Below, one piece after another: positions 10,780 to 20,461 of a stretch of DNA of 64,000 bases. This DNA comes from Streptomyces sp. NBC_00224 (GTDB lineage: Bacteria; Actinomycetota; Actinomycetes; Streptomycetales; Streptomycetaceae). Position numbers and translations under genes: made by a program. The DNA lies in the NCBI RefSeq assembly GCF_041435195.1, contig NZ_CP108106.1, positions 8,011,001-8,075,000 of the forward strand, given 5' to 3'. Position 1 is the first letter of the stretch, and each line of letters starts with the position of its first letter. The notes beneath the pieces were generated by a model that was not told the origin of the DNA, did no database searches, and worked only from the letters and a program-made list of their open reading frames with translations.

Positions 10780-11565
10780 GTGTCCTACGGGGGAGTGCGG
10801 GCGGGTGAGGTCGCGGCGGGCCCGCCGGGGCTTGTCCCGGGGAGCGCGCCATGGCGGGGCGCGGCCGTGGAGTGCGCGCTGACCGCCGTCATGATGTTTC
10901 TCGTGGTGACGATGGTGCGCTGGCTGCTCGATCCGGCCTCGCCCGTCTTCATCGCCGATCTGCATCTCGCGCTGGGTGTGGTGGGGGCGCTGGTCGCGGT
11001 CCTGCTGGTGGGGCTGATCCTGAGCCCGCCGGGTCGCGGGTCGGGCGCGCACCTCAATCCGGCCGTCAGTGTGACCCTGTGGCTGATGCGAGCGTTCCCG
11101 GGGCGGGCCGTGGTTCCGTATGCCGTGGGGCAGTTGCTCGGAGGGCTGGCTGGAACGGCGCTGGCCCGGTTGGTGTGGGGGCCGGTGCTGCAGTCGGCGG
11201 CTCTCAGCGACGGACTGGCCCGCCCGGCTCCCGGCCGGTCCTCCGTGGCGGTGTTCGCCCTGGAGGCGGCGAGCTTCGCGGCGGTGGCCCTGCTCATCGG
11301 CTTCTTCGTCGCCCACCCCGGCCTTGCCCGGCCGATGCCCTATGCAGTGGGGCTGGTGGTCGGCCTGATCATCGCGCTGCTCGGCCCGGTGAGCGGCGGG
11401 GCGGCCAACCCGGCCCGCCAGCTGGGCCCGGCGGCCCTCTCCGGCACCACCACCGCGTTGTGGGCCTACCTGACGGCGCCGCTGCTCGGCGCCGCGCTGG
11501 GAGCCCTCGTGCACTACTGGTTCGTGTCGAAGCGCACGAAGTCAGCTGCGTACAGGCGCAGTTGA
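10780..11565 (+). CDS. MIP-family (aquaporin-like) channel
   Basis: 261 residues, six hydrophobic helices and both pore half-helices: HLNPAVS and AANPARQLGP. The GTG at 10780 is chosen because GAGGGGGG precedes it and the protein then begins just before the first helix (ECALTAVMMFLVVTMVRWLL); longer frames upstream read as noncoding. The second NPA box is followed by RQ, with a small residue in place of the bulky filter residues of strict water channels, so glycerol or other small neutral solutes are possible. A second, unlike MIP gene lies in the arsenic island. Confidence 0.85.
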   Translation: MSYGGVRAGEVAAGPPGLVPGSAPWRGAAVECALTAVMMFLVVTMVRWLLDPASPVFIADLHLALGVVGALVAVLLVGLILSPPGRGSGAHLNPAVSVTLWLMRAFPGRAVVPYAVGQLLGGLAGTALARLVWGPVLQSAALSDGLARPAPGRSSVAVFALEAASFAAVALLIGFFVAHPGLARPMPYAVGLVVGLIIALLGPVSGGAANPARQLGPAALSGTTTALWAYLTAPLLGAALGALVHYWFVSKRTKSAAYRRS

Positions 11566-11593
11566 CGGGCTCGGATTCGGACTGTGGCCGACG

Positions 11594-13132
11594 CTACCGT
11601 CCGTTCAGTGGCAGTACGGGCATGGCGTGGTCCTGCCAGATCCGGCGAGAGGTTTCCTCCGGGTACGCGGCGACGGATGGCCGGGTGTCGAAGAGCTGCA
11701 CGAGGCGCTGCTCGGCGTCGTACGCGGGCCAGCCGGGGTCGCCGTGGGCGGCGAACGCCGTCCAGGCGGCGCGCATACGGGAGGACAGTTCCTCCGCCTC
11801 CGGTGGCGGGCCTTCGCCGATGAGCATGGCGGGTTGGCCACGGTCCAGGTTGCCGAAGACGAGCGGCACGTCGAGGCCGTGGCACGCGCCGAGGGCGCCG
11901 CCCATGCCCGGGGCAGGCCAAGTCAGCTCGTAGACGTGGGCACGGCCGCCGGCGGCGATCTGGGCCCGGGCGAGGTGGAGACTGGGCATGCGGAACAGGC
12001 AGTCGGACTGGACCAGTTCGTACAGTTCGTCCGGGGTAGCGGCCGGGAAACCGTCGAGGTATCGGCGTGCGCCGTCCTCGCCGGGGGCGAAGACGTCCAG
12101 CGCGGCAGCGGCCTGCTCCTGTGTCACCTGGCCGAGCAGACCGTCGAGCGCGGTGAGCAGCCGTTGTTCGTCGCGGGTGTGGCCGACGAGGAGTCCGATG
12201 TCCCGGCCGGCGCCGTCGGCCAGGGCCTGCCACGGGGTGACCGGCAGGGTGTCACCGCCGACGACCGGTGCGAACGGGATCGACTTGTGGGCGGCCGGGC
12301 CCCAGCGGTCCGCCCACTGGATCATCTTGGCGCCGACCGCGTCCCCGGCGGCGGACAGCCGGACCGGGTCCACCGCGGACAGGTCGGCCGCCGTGGGCCT
12401 CAGCCCCAGCTCGGCGGCGCACGCCGTGGCGATGTCGGCGGCGAGCTCCGGCGAGAAGAACGTGCCCTGCACGCTCTGCGCGACGGCCCGCCCGAAGAGC
12501 CCGGCCGCGCGGTCCATCGCCAGCAGCGCGGCGACCGATCCGCCGCCCGCCGACTGGCCGAAGACCGTGACGCGGTCAGGGTCGCCGCCGAAGGCCCGGA
12601 TGTTGTCACGCACCCACCCCAGGGCGGCCACTTGGTCGAGCAGGCCCCGGTTGGCGGGCGCGCCCTCGAACTGCCCGAACCCCTCGAGTCCCACACGGTA
12701 GTTGAACGTCACCACGACGACCCCGCCCTCGCGCGCGAGGCGGCCGCCGTCGTACTCGGGAAGCCCGGACATGCCGATCACATACGCGCCGCCCTGGATC
12801 CACACCATCACCGGCAGCCCCGCGCCGGGGCCAGGCTCGGGCGACCAGACGTTGACGGTCAGCCAGTCGTTGCCCACCGTGTCCCGCGCCAGCGCGTCCA
12901 TGCCGAAGTGGCCGCCCTGCGGGGGCGGCGGCCCGTACGCCACGGCCGTGCGCACCCCGTCCCATCCCCGCACCGGCCGCGGCGCGGCGAACCGCAGCGC
13001 GCCGACCGGCGGCTCGGCATACGGAATCCCCCGAAAGACCGCAACTCCCGCCTCCCGGCTGCCACGCAGCGCCCCGGCCGCCGTGCGGACCTCGGGCGCG
13101 GACTCGGACGGCTCGGACGCGGCAACGCTCAT
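11594..13132 (-). CDS. type B carboxylesterase / lipase
   Basis: 512 residues of the alpha/beta hydrolase carboxylesterase family. Visible elements: FRGIPYAEPPVGALRF near the N-terminus, oxyanion loop VMVWIQGGAY, nucleophile elbow VTVFGQSAGGGS, and a C-terminal CHGLDVPLVFG that supplies the catalytic His region. The ATG at 13132 follows AAAGAGGGAG and begins MSVAASEP; a longer in-frame start adds only an Arg-rich tail. No signal peptide is seen, so it is cytosolic. It flanks the antibiotic cluster, but nothing ties it to the pathway. Confidence 0.88.
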   Translation of the reverse strand: MSVAASEPSESAPEVRTAAGALRGSREAGVAVFRGIPYAEPPVGALRFAAPRPVRGWDGVRTAVAYGPPPPQGGHFGMDALARDTVGNDWLTVNVWSPEPGPGAGLPVMVWIQGGAYVIGMSGLPEYDGGRLAREGGVVVVTFNYRVGLEGFGQFEGAPANRGLLDQVAALGWVRDNIRAFGGDPDRVTVFGQSAGGGSVAALLAMDRAAGLFGRAVAQSVQGTFFSPELAADIATACAAELGLRPTAADLSAVDPVRLSAAGDAVGAKMIQWADRWGPAAHKSIPFAPVVGGDTLPVTPWQALADGAGRDIGLLVGHTRDEQRLLTALDGLLGQVTQEQAAAALDVFAPGEDGARRYLDGFPAATPDELYELVQSDCLFRMPSLHLARAQIAAGGRAHVYELTWPAPGMGGALGACHGLDVPLVFGNLDRGQPAMLIGEGPPPEAEELSSRMRAAWTAFAAHGDPGWPAYDAEQRLVQLFDTRPSVAAYPEETSRRIWQDHAMPVLPLNGR

Positions 13133-13261
13133 CACGGCTCCCTCTTTGGGGCAGGCGGAGCGCGATCGCAGGGATTCGCGTCGGCCCGGACGCTTCGGAT
13201 GATGCCGCTGTGTGAGGGGGCGCGCCACCGATATAACGGATGGCTCGGCGAGCCCTGGCCG

Positions 13262-14755
<1,494 letters not shown>

Positions 14756-14905
14756 TTATCGCCTCCGCCTCGCACAACAAACGCCGTATGACCAGGCCGA
14801 GTTGGCACACCTGGACACGGTGAACAATGTCGTCCGCTTCGCTAGCGTGGGGCAGATCGGACCCGTTGTGAACCCTGGTGAAGCCTGTCGGGAAAGGACT
14901 TGTAC

Positions 14906-15721
14906 GTGAGTGGACTGATGCGGGGCAAGGTTGTTCTGGTGACCGGCGCGGCCCGTGGGCAGGGCCGTGAGCACGTGGTGCGGATGGCGGGCGAGGGCGC
15001 CGACGTGATCGCCGTCGACCTGTGCGCGACGCTGCCGGGCGTCGCCTACGCCTCGTCGGAAACGACCGACCTCGACACGACCGTCGCCCTGGCGGAGGAG
15101 TCCGGGCAGCGGGTCGTGCCCCTGGTGGCGGACGTCCGTGACCTCGCCGGCCTGCGGGACGCCGTCGACGGGGCCGTGGAGAAACTGGGGCGCCTGGACG
15201 CCGTCGTGGCCAACGCGGGCATCTGCATACCCCGGGCCTGGGACGAGGTCACCGAAGAGATCTTTCGCGACACCATGGACGTCAACGTCACCGGTACGTG
15301 GAACACCGTGATGGCGACCGCGCCCCACCTCGTGACGGCGGGCGGCGGCTCTATCGTGCTGATGAGCTCCTCGGCTGGGCTGAAGGTGCAGCCGTTCATG
15401 ATTCCGTACACGACCAGCAAGTTCGCGGTGCGCGGCATGGCGAAGGCCTTCGCCGCCGAGCTCGCGCGGTTCGGGATCCGGGTGAACAGCGTGCACCCGA
15501 CCGGCGTCGACACCGCGATGGGCAGCCGTGCCATGCTCACCCAGGTCGCCAAGGCGAGCATGGCCGATCCGCGGCTGCGCGGCATGCTGGTCAACATGCA
15601 GCCGGTGGAGGGTATTTCGGTCGAGGACGTGGCCAATGCCGTGCTGTTCCTGGTGTCCGACGCCTCCCGCCATGTCACCGCGCACGCCATGGCCGTCGAC
15701 GCCGGGGTCAGTGAGTTCTGA
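14906..15721 (+). CDS. hyg26: short-chain dehydrogenase for the last oxidation (Hyg26-like)
   Basis: 271 residues from GTG 14906 (GGAAAGGA seven bases upstream). SDR motifs: TGAARGQG (13-20), NAG (103-105), catalytic Ser155, Tyr168 and Lys172 in YTTSK. The GQGREHVVR opening and the insert after the second strand (SSETTDLDTTVALAEE) are typical of the so-called mycofactocin-coupled SDR subfamily. In S. hygroscopicus, hyg26 oxidises 5''-dihydrohygromycin A to the 5-dehydro-fucofuranose ketone; position and family fit that role here. It is transcribed opposite to the DAHP synthase, and the 288-bp gap presumably holds both promoters. Confidence 0.85.
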   Translation: MSGLMRGKVVLVTGAARGQGREHVVRMAGEGADVIAVDLCATLPGVAYASSETTDLDTTVALAEESGQRVVPLVADVRDLAGLRDAVDGAVEKLGRLDAVVANAGICIPRAWDEVTEEIFRDTMDVNVTGTWNTVMATAPHLVTAGGGSIVLMSSSAGLKVQPFMIPYTTSKFAVRGMAKAFAAELARFGIRVNSVHPTGVDTAMGSRAMLTQVAKASMADPRLRGMLVNMQPVEGISVEDVANAVLFLVSDASRHVTAHAMAVDAGVSEF

Positions 15722-15759
15722 GCGGCGGAGGTTGCTCAGCCCCTCAGCTACTCAGCCTC

Positions 15760-16416
15760 TCAGCCCCTCGCTGACGGCACCAGGTTCTCGACGGTCTCCC
15801 GCAGATGGTTGCGCAGCACCTCGGGGCTGCTGACGTGCAGAGTGCGCATACCCAGGTCTCGCGCGACCGTGATGACGGTCGTCCGGTCGTCGATCATCAG
15901 CGCCTCGCGCGGATCGACCCCGCAGCGCTCCAGTGTTTCGGCGAAGTACTCGGCAGAGGGTTTGACCTGGCCGACTCGCCATGAGGAGCAGAGGTGGTCG
16001 AACAGCCGGTAGTGGCCGTGGCGTTGGTCCTTGAGGTGGTCCCAGTGCTCGGCCTCGTTGTTGGCCAGGACCAGGGTGAGCTCCGGACGGGCGCGGGCCA
16101 CCTCGGCCAGTTCCACGACGTTGGAGCTGTAGCAGCGGACGTGGGTGGCGTACAGGCGGTCCACCCACTGTCCGTCGAACCACTCCCCGTCGGAGGCGTC
16201 CGCGAAGGGGCTGCCCGCTTCCTCCAGGAGCCCGCGCAGCACCTCGTGCGCATGGCAGGCGCCGCTCTCGTACGCATGGGCCGACGACAGTACGGCACCC
16301 AGCAGGCGGCTCTCGTCGACGCCATAGCGGCGTGCGACGTCCGGCACGAAAGAGGTCTCCTCATTGATGTTGTTGAACAGAACTCCACCTGCGTCCACCA
16401 GGAGTGCTCGAATCAT
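15760..16416 (-). CDS. hyg25: HAD-superfamily phosphatase (Hyg25-like)
   Basis: 218 residues from ATG 16416, which places the nucleophile loop LLVDAGGVLF at the N-terminus as expected for a HAD enzyme. Nucleophile Asp8 is present, but the usual second Asp (DxD) is Gly. Motif II Thr/Ser lies in LVLANNEAEHW, the motif III Lys in GQVKPSAEYF and motif IV in ALMIDDRTT. In hygromycin A work hyg25 is the proposed myo-inositol phosphate phosphatase, dispensable but yield-enhancing. It is divergent from the MaoC gene; the 94-bp gap holds no obvious operator. The gap before it (15731-15760) is a short CTCAG-rich repeat tract. Confidence 0.8.
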   Translation of the reverse strand: MIRALLVDAGGVLFNNINEETSFVPDVARRYGVDESRLLGAVLSSAHAYESGACHAHEVLRGLLEEAGSPFADASDGEWFDGQWVDRLYATHVRCYSSNVVELAEVARARPELTLVLANNEAEHWDHLKDQRHGHYRLFDHLCSSWRVGQVKPSAEYFAETLERCGVDPREALMIDDRTTVITVARDLGMRTLHVSSPEVLRNHLRETVENLVPSARG

Positions 16417-16510
16417 TTTCTCAATCCCGTCTCGATAGTTTCGGGCCATGCGTAATTTTCGGCCATGTGTGGTGGCGGCTATTTCCGAAGTGGTGGAAAG
16501 GAGCGGAGCG

Positions 16511-17374
16511 ATGGCGCTCTATCGCGATCTCGTCGGGCGGACCTGGGATTCCGGAACCCGGCAGTGGACATTCTCGGACACCTCCCTCTATGCGCTCGGA
16601 GTGGGCGCGGGCGGCGATGACCCGGCCCGCGAGCTGGAGTTCACCACGGAGAATTCCGGGGGAGTCATGCCCTCGGTGCTCCCGACCTTCGCGGCGACCC
16701 TCGTCTCCCGGCGCACCGAGCCCGCCCTCGGGGACTTCGACGTGTCGCAGCTGCTGCACACCCAGCAGTCCCTGACGCTGTACGGCCCGCTCCCCGTCGA
16801 GGGCACGGCGGCCACGACCTCGCGGCTGGCCGCGCTGAGGGACCGGGGGAGCAGTGCGCTCGCGGTCATCGAATCCTCCTGCGTGGACCCCGCCACCGGC
16901 CGGCCGCTCGCCGACATCCGCACCGGACTGACCATCAGGCGCGAAGGCGGCTTCGGCGGTGAGCGGGGCGAGGACGAGCCGTGGGAGCGCCCGGAGGGGG
17001 AGCCCGACCACACCGTGGACTACCGCACCGCGCCCAACCAGGCGCTTCTGTACCGGCTCAGCGGTGACCCGAACCCGCTGCACTCCGACCCCGCGATCGC
17101 CGCGCGTCTCGGCTTCCGACGGCCGCTGCTGCACGGGCTCTGCACGTTCGGCTTCGCGGGCCGGGCGCTGCTGCACGCGCTCTGCGGGGGTGACCCGGCC
17201 CGGTTCGGGACGATGTCGGCGTGCTTCACCGCACCCGTGTTTCCGGGCCAGGAGCTCTCCGTACGGATATGGGAGCGCGGCGAGTCGGCGCTCTTCGAGG
17301 TCCGCTCCCAGGGCAGGGCCGTCCTGGGCCGCGGCAGTTTCGTCCGGCGCGGCACCGGCCCGGCGGCGGGCTGA
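16511..17374 (+). CDS. hyg24: MaoC-type dehydratase (Hyg24-like)
   Basis: 287 residues, a double hot-dog MaoC/hydratase-2 protein. The ATG at 16511 has AAGGAG seven bases upstream; the longer frame back to 16448 has no such site. The C-terminal half carries the hydratase signature YRLSGDPNPLHSDP with catalytic Asp and His, then FRRPLLHGLCTFGFAGRAL. The N-terminal half is a degenerate hot dog, as in related enzymes. It would remove water from the 3-hydroxy-2-methyl-3-aryl-propionyl carrier intermediate to give the alpha-methylcinnamoyl group of hygromycin A. It converges on the fucose-synthase-like gene with a 21-bp gap. Confidence 0.85.
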   Translation: MALYRDLVGRTWDSGTRQWTFSDTSLYALGVGAGGDDPARELEFTTENSGGVMPSVLPTFAATLVSRRTEPALGDFDVSQLLHTQQSLTLYGPLPVEGTAATTSRLAALRDRGSSALAVIESSCVDPATGRPLADIRTGLTIRREGGFGGERGEDEPWERPEGEPDHTVDYRTAPNQALLYRLSGDPNPLHSDPAIAARLGFRRPLLHGLCTFGFAGRALLHALCGGDPARFGTMSACFTAPVFPGQELSVRIWERGESALFEVRSQGRAVLGRGSFVRRGTGPAAG

Positions 17375-17395
17375 GCCGGGCGGCACCCCCGCGGG

Positions 17396-18385
17396 TCAGC
17401 GGCCATCGGGAGACCCACCCGGGTCGGCCAGGGTGTCGGCGTACCAGCGAACCGTGCTCCGTACACCCTCCGCCAGCCCGATTCGTGGCTTCCAGCCCGT
17501 GGCGAGCAGCCGGGAGACGTCGAGCAGCTTGCGCGGTGTGCCGTCGGGCCTGCTCGCGTCCCAGGTGATCCGGCCGGTGAAGCCGGTCGCCCCGGCCACG
17601 AGAGCGACGAGGTCCGCGATCGTGAGGTCCTCGCCGACACCGATGTTGACCGGTGACGGGTCGTCGTAGTGCGCCAGCAGGTGCAGGCACGCCGCCGCCA
17701 GGTCGTCGACGTGGACGAACTCCCGCCGTGGTGTACCGCTGCCCCAGACGACGACCTCCTCGGCGCCGGAGCGGACCGCCTCGTGGAAGCGCCGGATCAG
17801 CGCGGGCAGGACGTGCGACCGGGTCGGGTGGAAGTTGTCGCCGGGGCCGTAGACATTGGTCGGCATGGCGGAGATCCATCGGCGGCCGTACTGCCTGCGG
17901 TACGACTTCACCGCGATCACGCCCGCGATCTTCGCTATCGCGTAGGCGTCGTTGGTCTCCTCCAACGGGCCGGTGAGCAGCGCGGACTCCGGGATCGGCT
18001 GGGGGCTGTGCTTCGGGTAGATGCAGGAGGAGCCGAGGAACAGCAGCCGGTCCACGTCCGCCGCGTGTGCCGCCGCGAACAGGTTGGTCTGGATCCGGAG
18101 GTTGTCGTGGAGGAACTCCACGGGTTCGGCGTCGTTGGCGGCGATGCCGCCGACCCGCGCGGCCGCGTCGATCACCACGGCGGGCCGGAGCGAGGTGACG
18201 TGGTCGAGCGTCGCCCGGGCGTCGGTGAGGTCCACGTCCGAGGAGCGGATTCCGACAACGGAGGTGAAGCCCTCGGCTCGGAGGCGGCGCACGACGGCGG
18301 AGCCGACGAGCCCGGACGAGCCCGCTACGAGCACGGTCGCCGACGGGTCAAGGGCGGGGGAGACTGCGGGCATGGGCCTTCTCAT
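17396..18385 (-). CDS. hyg23: GDP-L-fucose synthase-like epimerase/reductase (Hyg23-like)
   Basis: 329 residues, extended SDR fold. Rossmann turn AGSSGLVGS (21-29), catalytic Tyr148 and Lys152 in YAIAK, and Cys121 in GSSCIYPK at the place of the epimerising cysteine of Fcl. Other Fcl blocks: VGGIAAN, MPTNVYGPGDNFHP, VVWGSGTPRREFVHVDDLA. It should convert GDP-4-keto-6-deoxymannose to GDP-fucose. The ATG at 18385 overlaps the upstream stop as ATGA; a second ATG at 18373 is also possible. It is the last gene of the long leftward operon. Confidence 0.88.
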   Translation of the reverse strand: MRRPMPAVSPALDPSATVLVAGSSGLVGSAVVRRLRAEGFTSVVGIRSSDVDLTDARATLDHVTSLRPAVVIDAAARVGGIAANDAEPVEFLHDNLRIQTNLFAAAHAADVDRLLFLGSSCIYPKHSPQPIPESALLTGPLEETNDAYAIAKIAGVIAVKSYRRQYGRRWISAMPTNVYGPGDNFHPTRSHVLPALIRRFHEAVRSGAEEVVVWGSGTPRREFVHVDDLAAACLHLLAHYDDPSPVNIGVGEDLTIADLVALVAGATGFTGRITWDASRPDGTPRKLLDVSRLLATGWKPRIGLAEGVRSTVRWYADTLADPGGSPDGR

Positions 18386-19722
18386 CCTCGATCGGCTCGG
18401 GCTCGGTCGGCTCGGTCGGTGGGCGGGATGCGGTCGGTGGCGGGGATGACGCCGGCGAGCACGTGGTCGTCGAGCGCCGGGATATCCAGGCCCCGGCAGT
18501 GCAGCGCCCCCAGCAGGCGCAGCAGCGAGACCGGCTCGGGGGTCGCCCGCCGGCCGGAGGCGATCACCAGCGGATCGTCGACCCCCTCGGCCCGTAGCGT
18601 CTCGCGGATCGGCGGGATCAGGACCGGGTGCGGCCCGATCTCCACGTAAGCCCGGATGCCCCGGCGGGCCAGCGTCGACACGGCCTGGGTGAAGCGGACC
18701 GGGCGGCGCAGGTTGCGCGCCCAGTAGTCCGCGGTGGCGAGCCCGACCGGGTCCGGGTCGGCGTCGACCGTCGAGATCCATGGGATGCGGGGCGTCGCGG
18801 GGGCGAGATCGGCCAGCTCGGCGCGCAGTTGGGGCAGCACGCTGTCGACGAACGGGCTGTGCGACGCCGCGTTGATACGGATCACCCGGCACCGCACCCC
18901 CTCGGCCTCCAGCGCGCTCACCAGTGCCCGGGTGGCCTCGCTCTCGCCGGTGACCACCGTCTGCCTCGGTGCGCTGTGGGCGGCGACGACCACCGTCCCC
19001 GGGATCTGCTCGCACCGGCGCGCAACGGTGTGCCGGTCGAGGTTGACCGTCGCCATCGCCCCGCCGCCCGCGGCCTTCGCGAGCAGGCCGGAGCGTACGG
19101 CCACGACCCGCGCCGCCTCTTCGAGGGTGAGGGCGCCCGCGACATGGGCGGCGGCGACCTCGCCGAGGCTGTGCCCGACGACCGCCTCCGGCCGCAGGCC
19201 GAGGGACCACAGCCAGTGGGCGGTGGCGACCTGGACGGCGAAGATCAGCGGCTGTGTCGTGTCCGGCGGGCCGAGCTCCCCGTCGGCCGCGTTCATCAGC
19301 GGTTCGATCACTCCGCCCGGCAGCAGCGCGTCGAGTTCGGTCAGTACCCTCGCCGCCTCGGGCGCCCAGCTCAGCAGGGCGCGCCCCATGCCCGGCCACT
19401 GGCTGCCGTGGCCGCCGAAACACCAGGCGACCCGGGTGGCGGCGCCGTCGGCCCGCCCCGACACCCAGCGCGGGCTGGCCAGTCCGTCGGCGAAGAAGGA
19501 CAACCCCTCGACCAGGCCCGCCGGATCGGCGGCCGCGACCGCCAGGCGCTCGATGTCGTGTTCGCTCGAAAGGAGTCGCGCGGGCAGCACCGCCTCGGGC
19601 CGGGCGCCATCGGCCAGTAATTCGGCGGCCGTTCGAGCCGTATCCGTCAGCGCGGCCCGGTCGGCGGCGGAAAACATCAGCAACCACGGCGGGGGAGGCG
19701 GCACCGCATTGGTGAGGGGCAT
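18382..19722 (-). CDS. hyg22: free-standing polyketide acyltransferase (Hyg22-like)
   Basis: 446 residues, an AT domain with the linker that normally joins KS and AT in modular synthases, but here as a separate protein. Motifs: GGHGSQWPGMG (103-113), nucleophile Ser185 in GHSLGEVAAAHVAG, Arg in VAVRSGLL, catalytic His288 in AASH, and GPHPVL. AASH resembles the YASH signature of methylmalonyl-specific domains rather than HAFH of malonyl ones. That fits the methyl branch of the hygromycin A cinnamoyl unit. The ATG at 19722 follows GGGAG. Leu35 is a TTA codon (19618-19620), rare in Streptomyces and dependent on bldA tRNA. Confidence 0.85.
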   Translation of the reverse strand: MPLTNAVPPPPPWLLMFSAADRAALTDTARTAAELLADGARPEAVLPARLLSSEHDIERLAVAAADPAGLVEGLSFFADGLASPRWVSGRADGAATRVAWCFGGHGSQWPGMGRALLSWAPEAARVLTELDALLPGGVIEPLMNAADGELGPPDTTQPLIFAVQVATAHWLWSLGLRPEAVVGHSLGEVAAAHVAGALTLEEAARVVAVRSGLLAKAAGGGAMATVNLDRHTVARRCEQIPGTVVVAAHSAPRQTVVTGESEATRALVSALEAEGVRCRVIRINAASHSPFVDSVLPQLRAELADLAPATPRIPWISTVDADPDPVGLATADYWARNLRRPVRFTQAVSTLARRGIRAYVEIGPHPVLIPPIRETLRAEGVDDPLVIASGRRATPEPVSLLRLLGALHCRGLDIPALDDHVLAGVIPATDRIPPTDRADRARADRG

Positions 19723-19849
19723 GGGAACTCCCTGGTTCCGGAAAAGGGGATCGGACAGATCGTCGGTACTTGCTACGATCGCTGCGCTGGCAATATCGGG
19801 CCGTTGAACGGGCCGTTGGCCGATAACGCGATAAAGGAGTAGAGGAAGC

Positions 19850-20401
19850 ATGCCGGAAACCTCCTTCCAGGGCCAGATCGTTGACACCGAACCCGCCTCC
19901 GACGTATTTCTCGTCATCGGCATTCCAGGATCGGGGAAGAGCTCGGTGTCGGCGGGCCTGGCCCGTCGGTTCCCCCTCGGTGCGCACATCGAGGGCGACC
20001 ACCTCCAGGACCTCATCGTCGCGGGCGGGCATCTGCCCTCGCCGGAGGAGGACCTGGAGGCGGATCGCCAACTGCTGCTGCGGGCCCGCAACGCGTCGGT
20101 CCTTGCGCGCAGTTTCCACGCCGGGGGTGTCGTCGCGGTCATCGACGACGTGGTGGTCCGGCGCGCCCATCTGGAGTTCTATCTGGAGCAGTTGAAGGAC
20201 CTGCCGCTGCGGCTGATCGTGCTGGCACCGGCGGCGGACGTCGTCTCCCGGCGGGTCGCCGAGCGGGACAAGGTGCTGGCCGACGACTGGTCGTTCCTGG
20301 ACGACGCGCTGCGCAGCGAACTCGCAGGTGAGGGAACGTGGTTCGACAGCTCCGACCTGACCCTGGAGGAGACGGTCGACGCCATTCTGGCGAAGGGCTG
20401 A
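19850..20401 (+). CDS. hyg21: P-loop O-phosphotransferase, self-resistance (Hyg21-like)
   Basis: 183 residues. Walker A is GIPGSGKSS (24-32), followed by a short kinase-like core: HIEGDHLQD, VAVIDDVVVRRAHLEFY and VSRRVAERDKV, resembling chloramphenicol phosphotransferase and small AAA-type kinases. In S. hygroscopicus, hyg21 phosphorylates hygromycin A on the fucofuranose and gives resistance; this gene has the same position and size class. It is transcribed opposite to its neighbours, with its own ribosome site (AAAGGAG) and an independent promoter region at 19723-19849, as often seen for resistance genes. Confidence 0.82.
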   Translation: MPETSFQGQIVDTEPASDVFLVIGIPGSGKSSVSAGLARRFPLGAHIEGDHLQDLIVAGGHLPSPEEDLEADRQLLLRARNASVLARSFHAGGVVAVIDDVVVRRAHLEFYLEQLKDLPLRLIVLAPAADVVSRRVAERDKVLADDWSFLDDALRSELAGEGTWFDSSDLTLEETVDAILAKG

Positions 20402-20410
20402 GCAGCTGAC

Positions 20411-20455
20411 GGAGTCCGGCGCGGGCGATCCCGGAGGATCCCCGCGCCGGACTCC
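20411..20455. terminator. strong bidirectional terminator hairpin
   Basis: GGAGTCCGGCGCGGG (20411-20425) pairs perfectly with CCCGCGCCGGACTCC (20441-20455). The loop contains a further GATCC/GGATC stem. TGTTT follows on the plus strand. It lies between the converging phosphotransferase and mutase genes. Confidence 0.85.
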
Positions 20456-20461
20456 TGTTTC

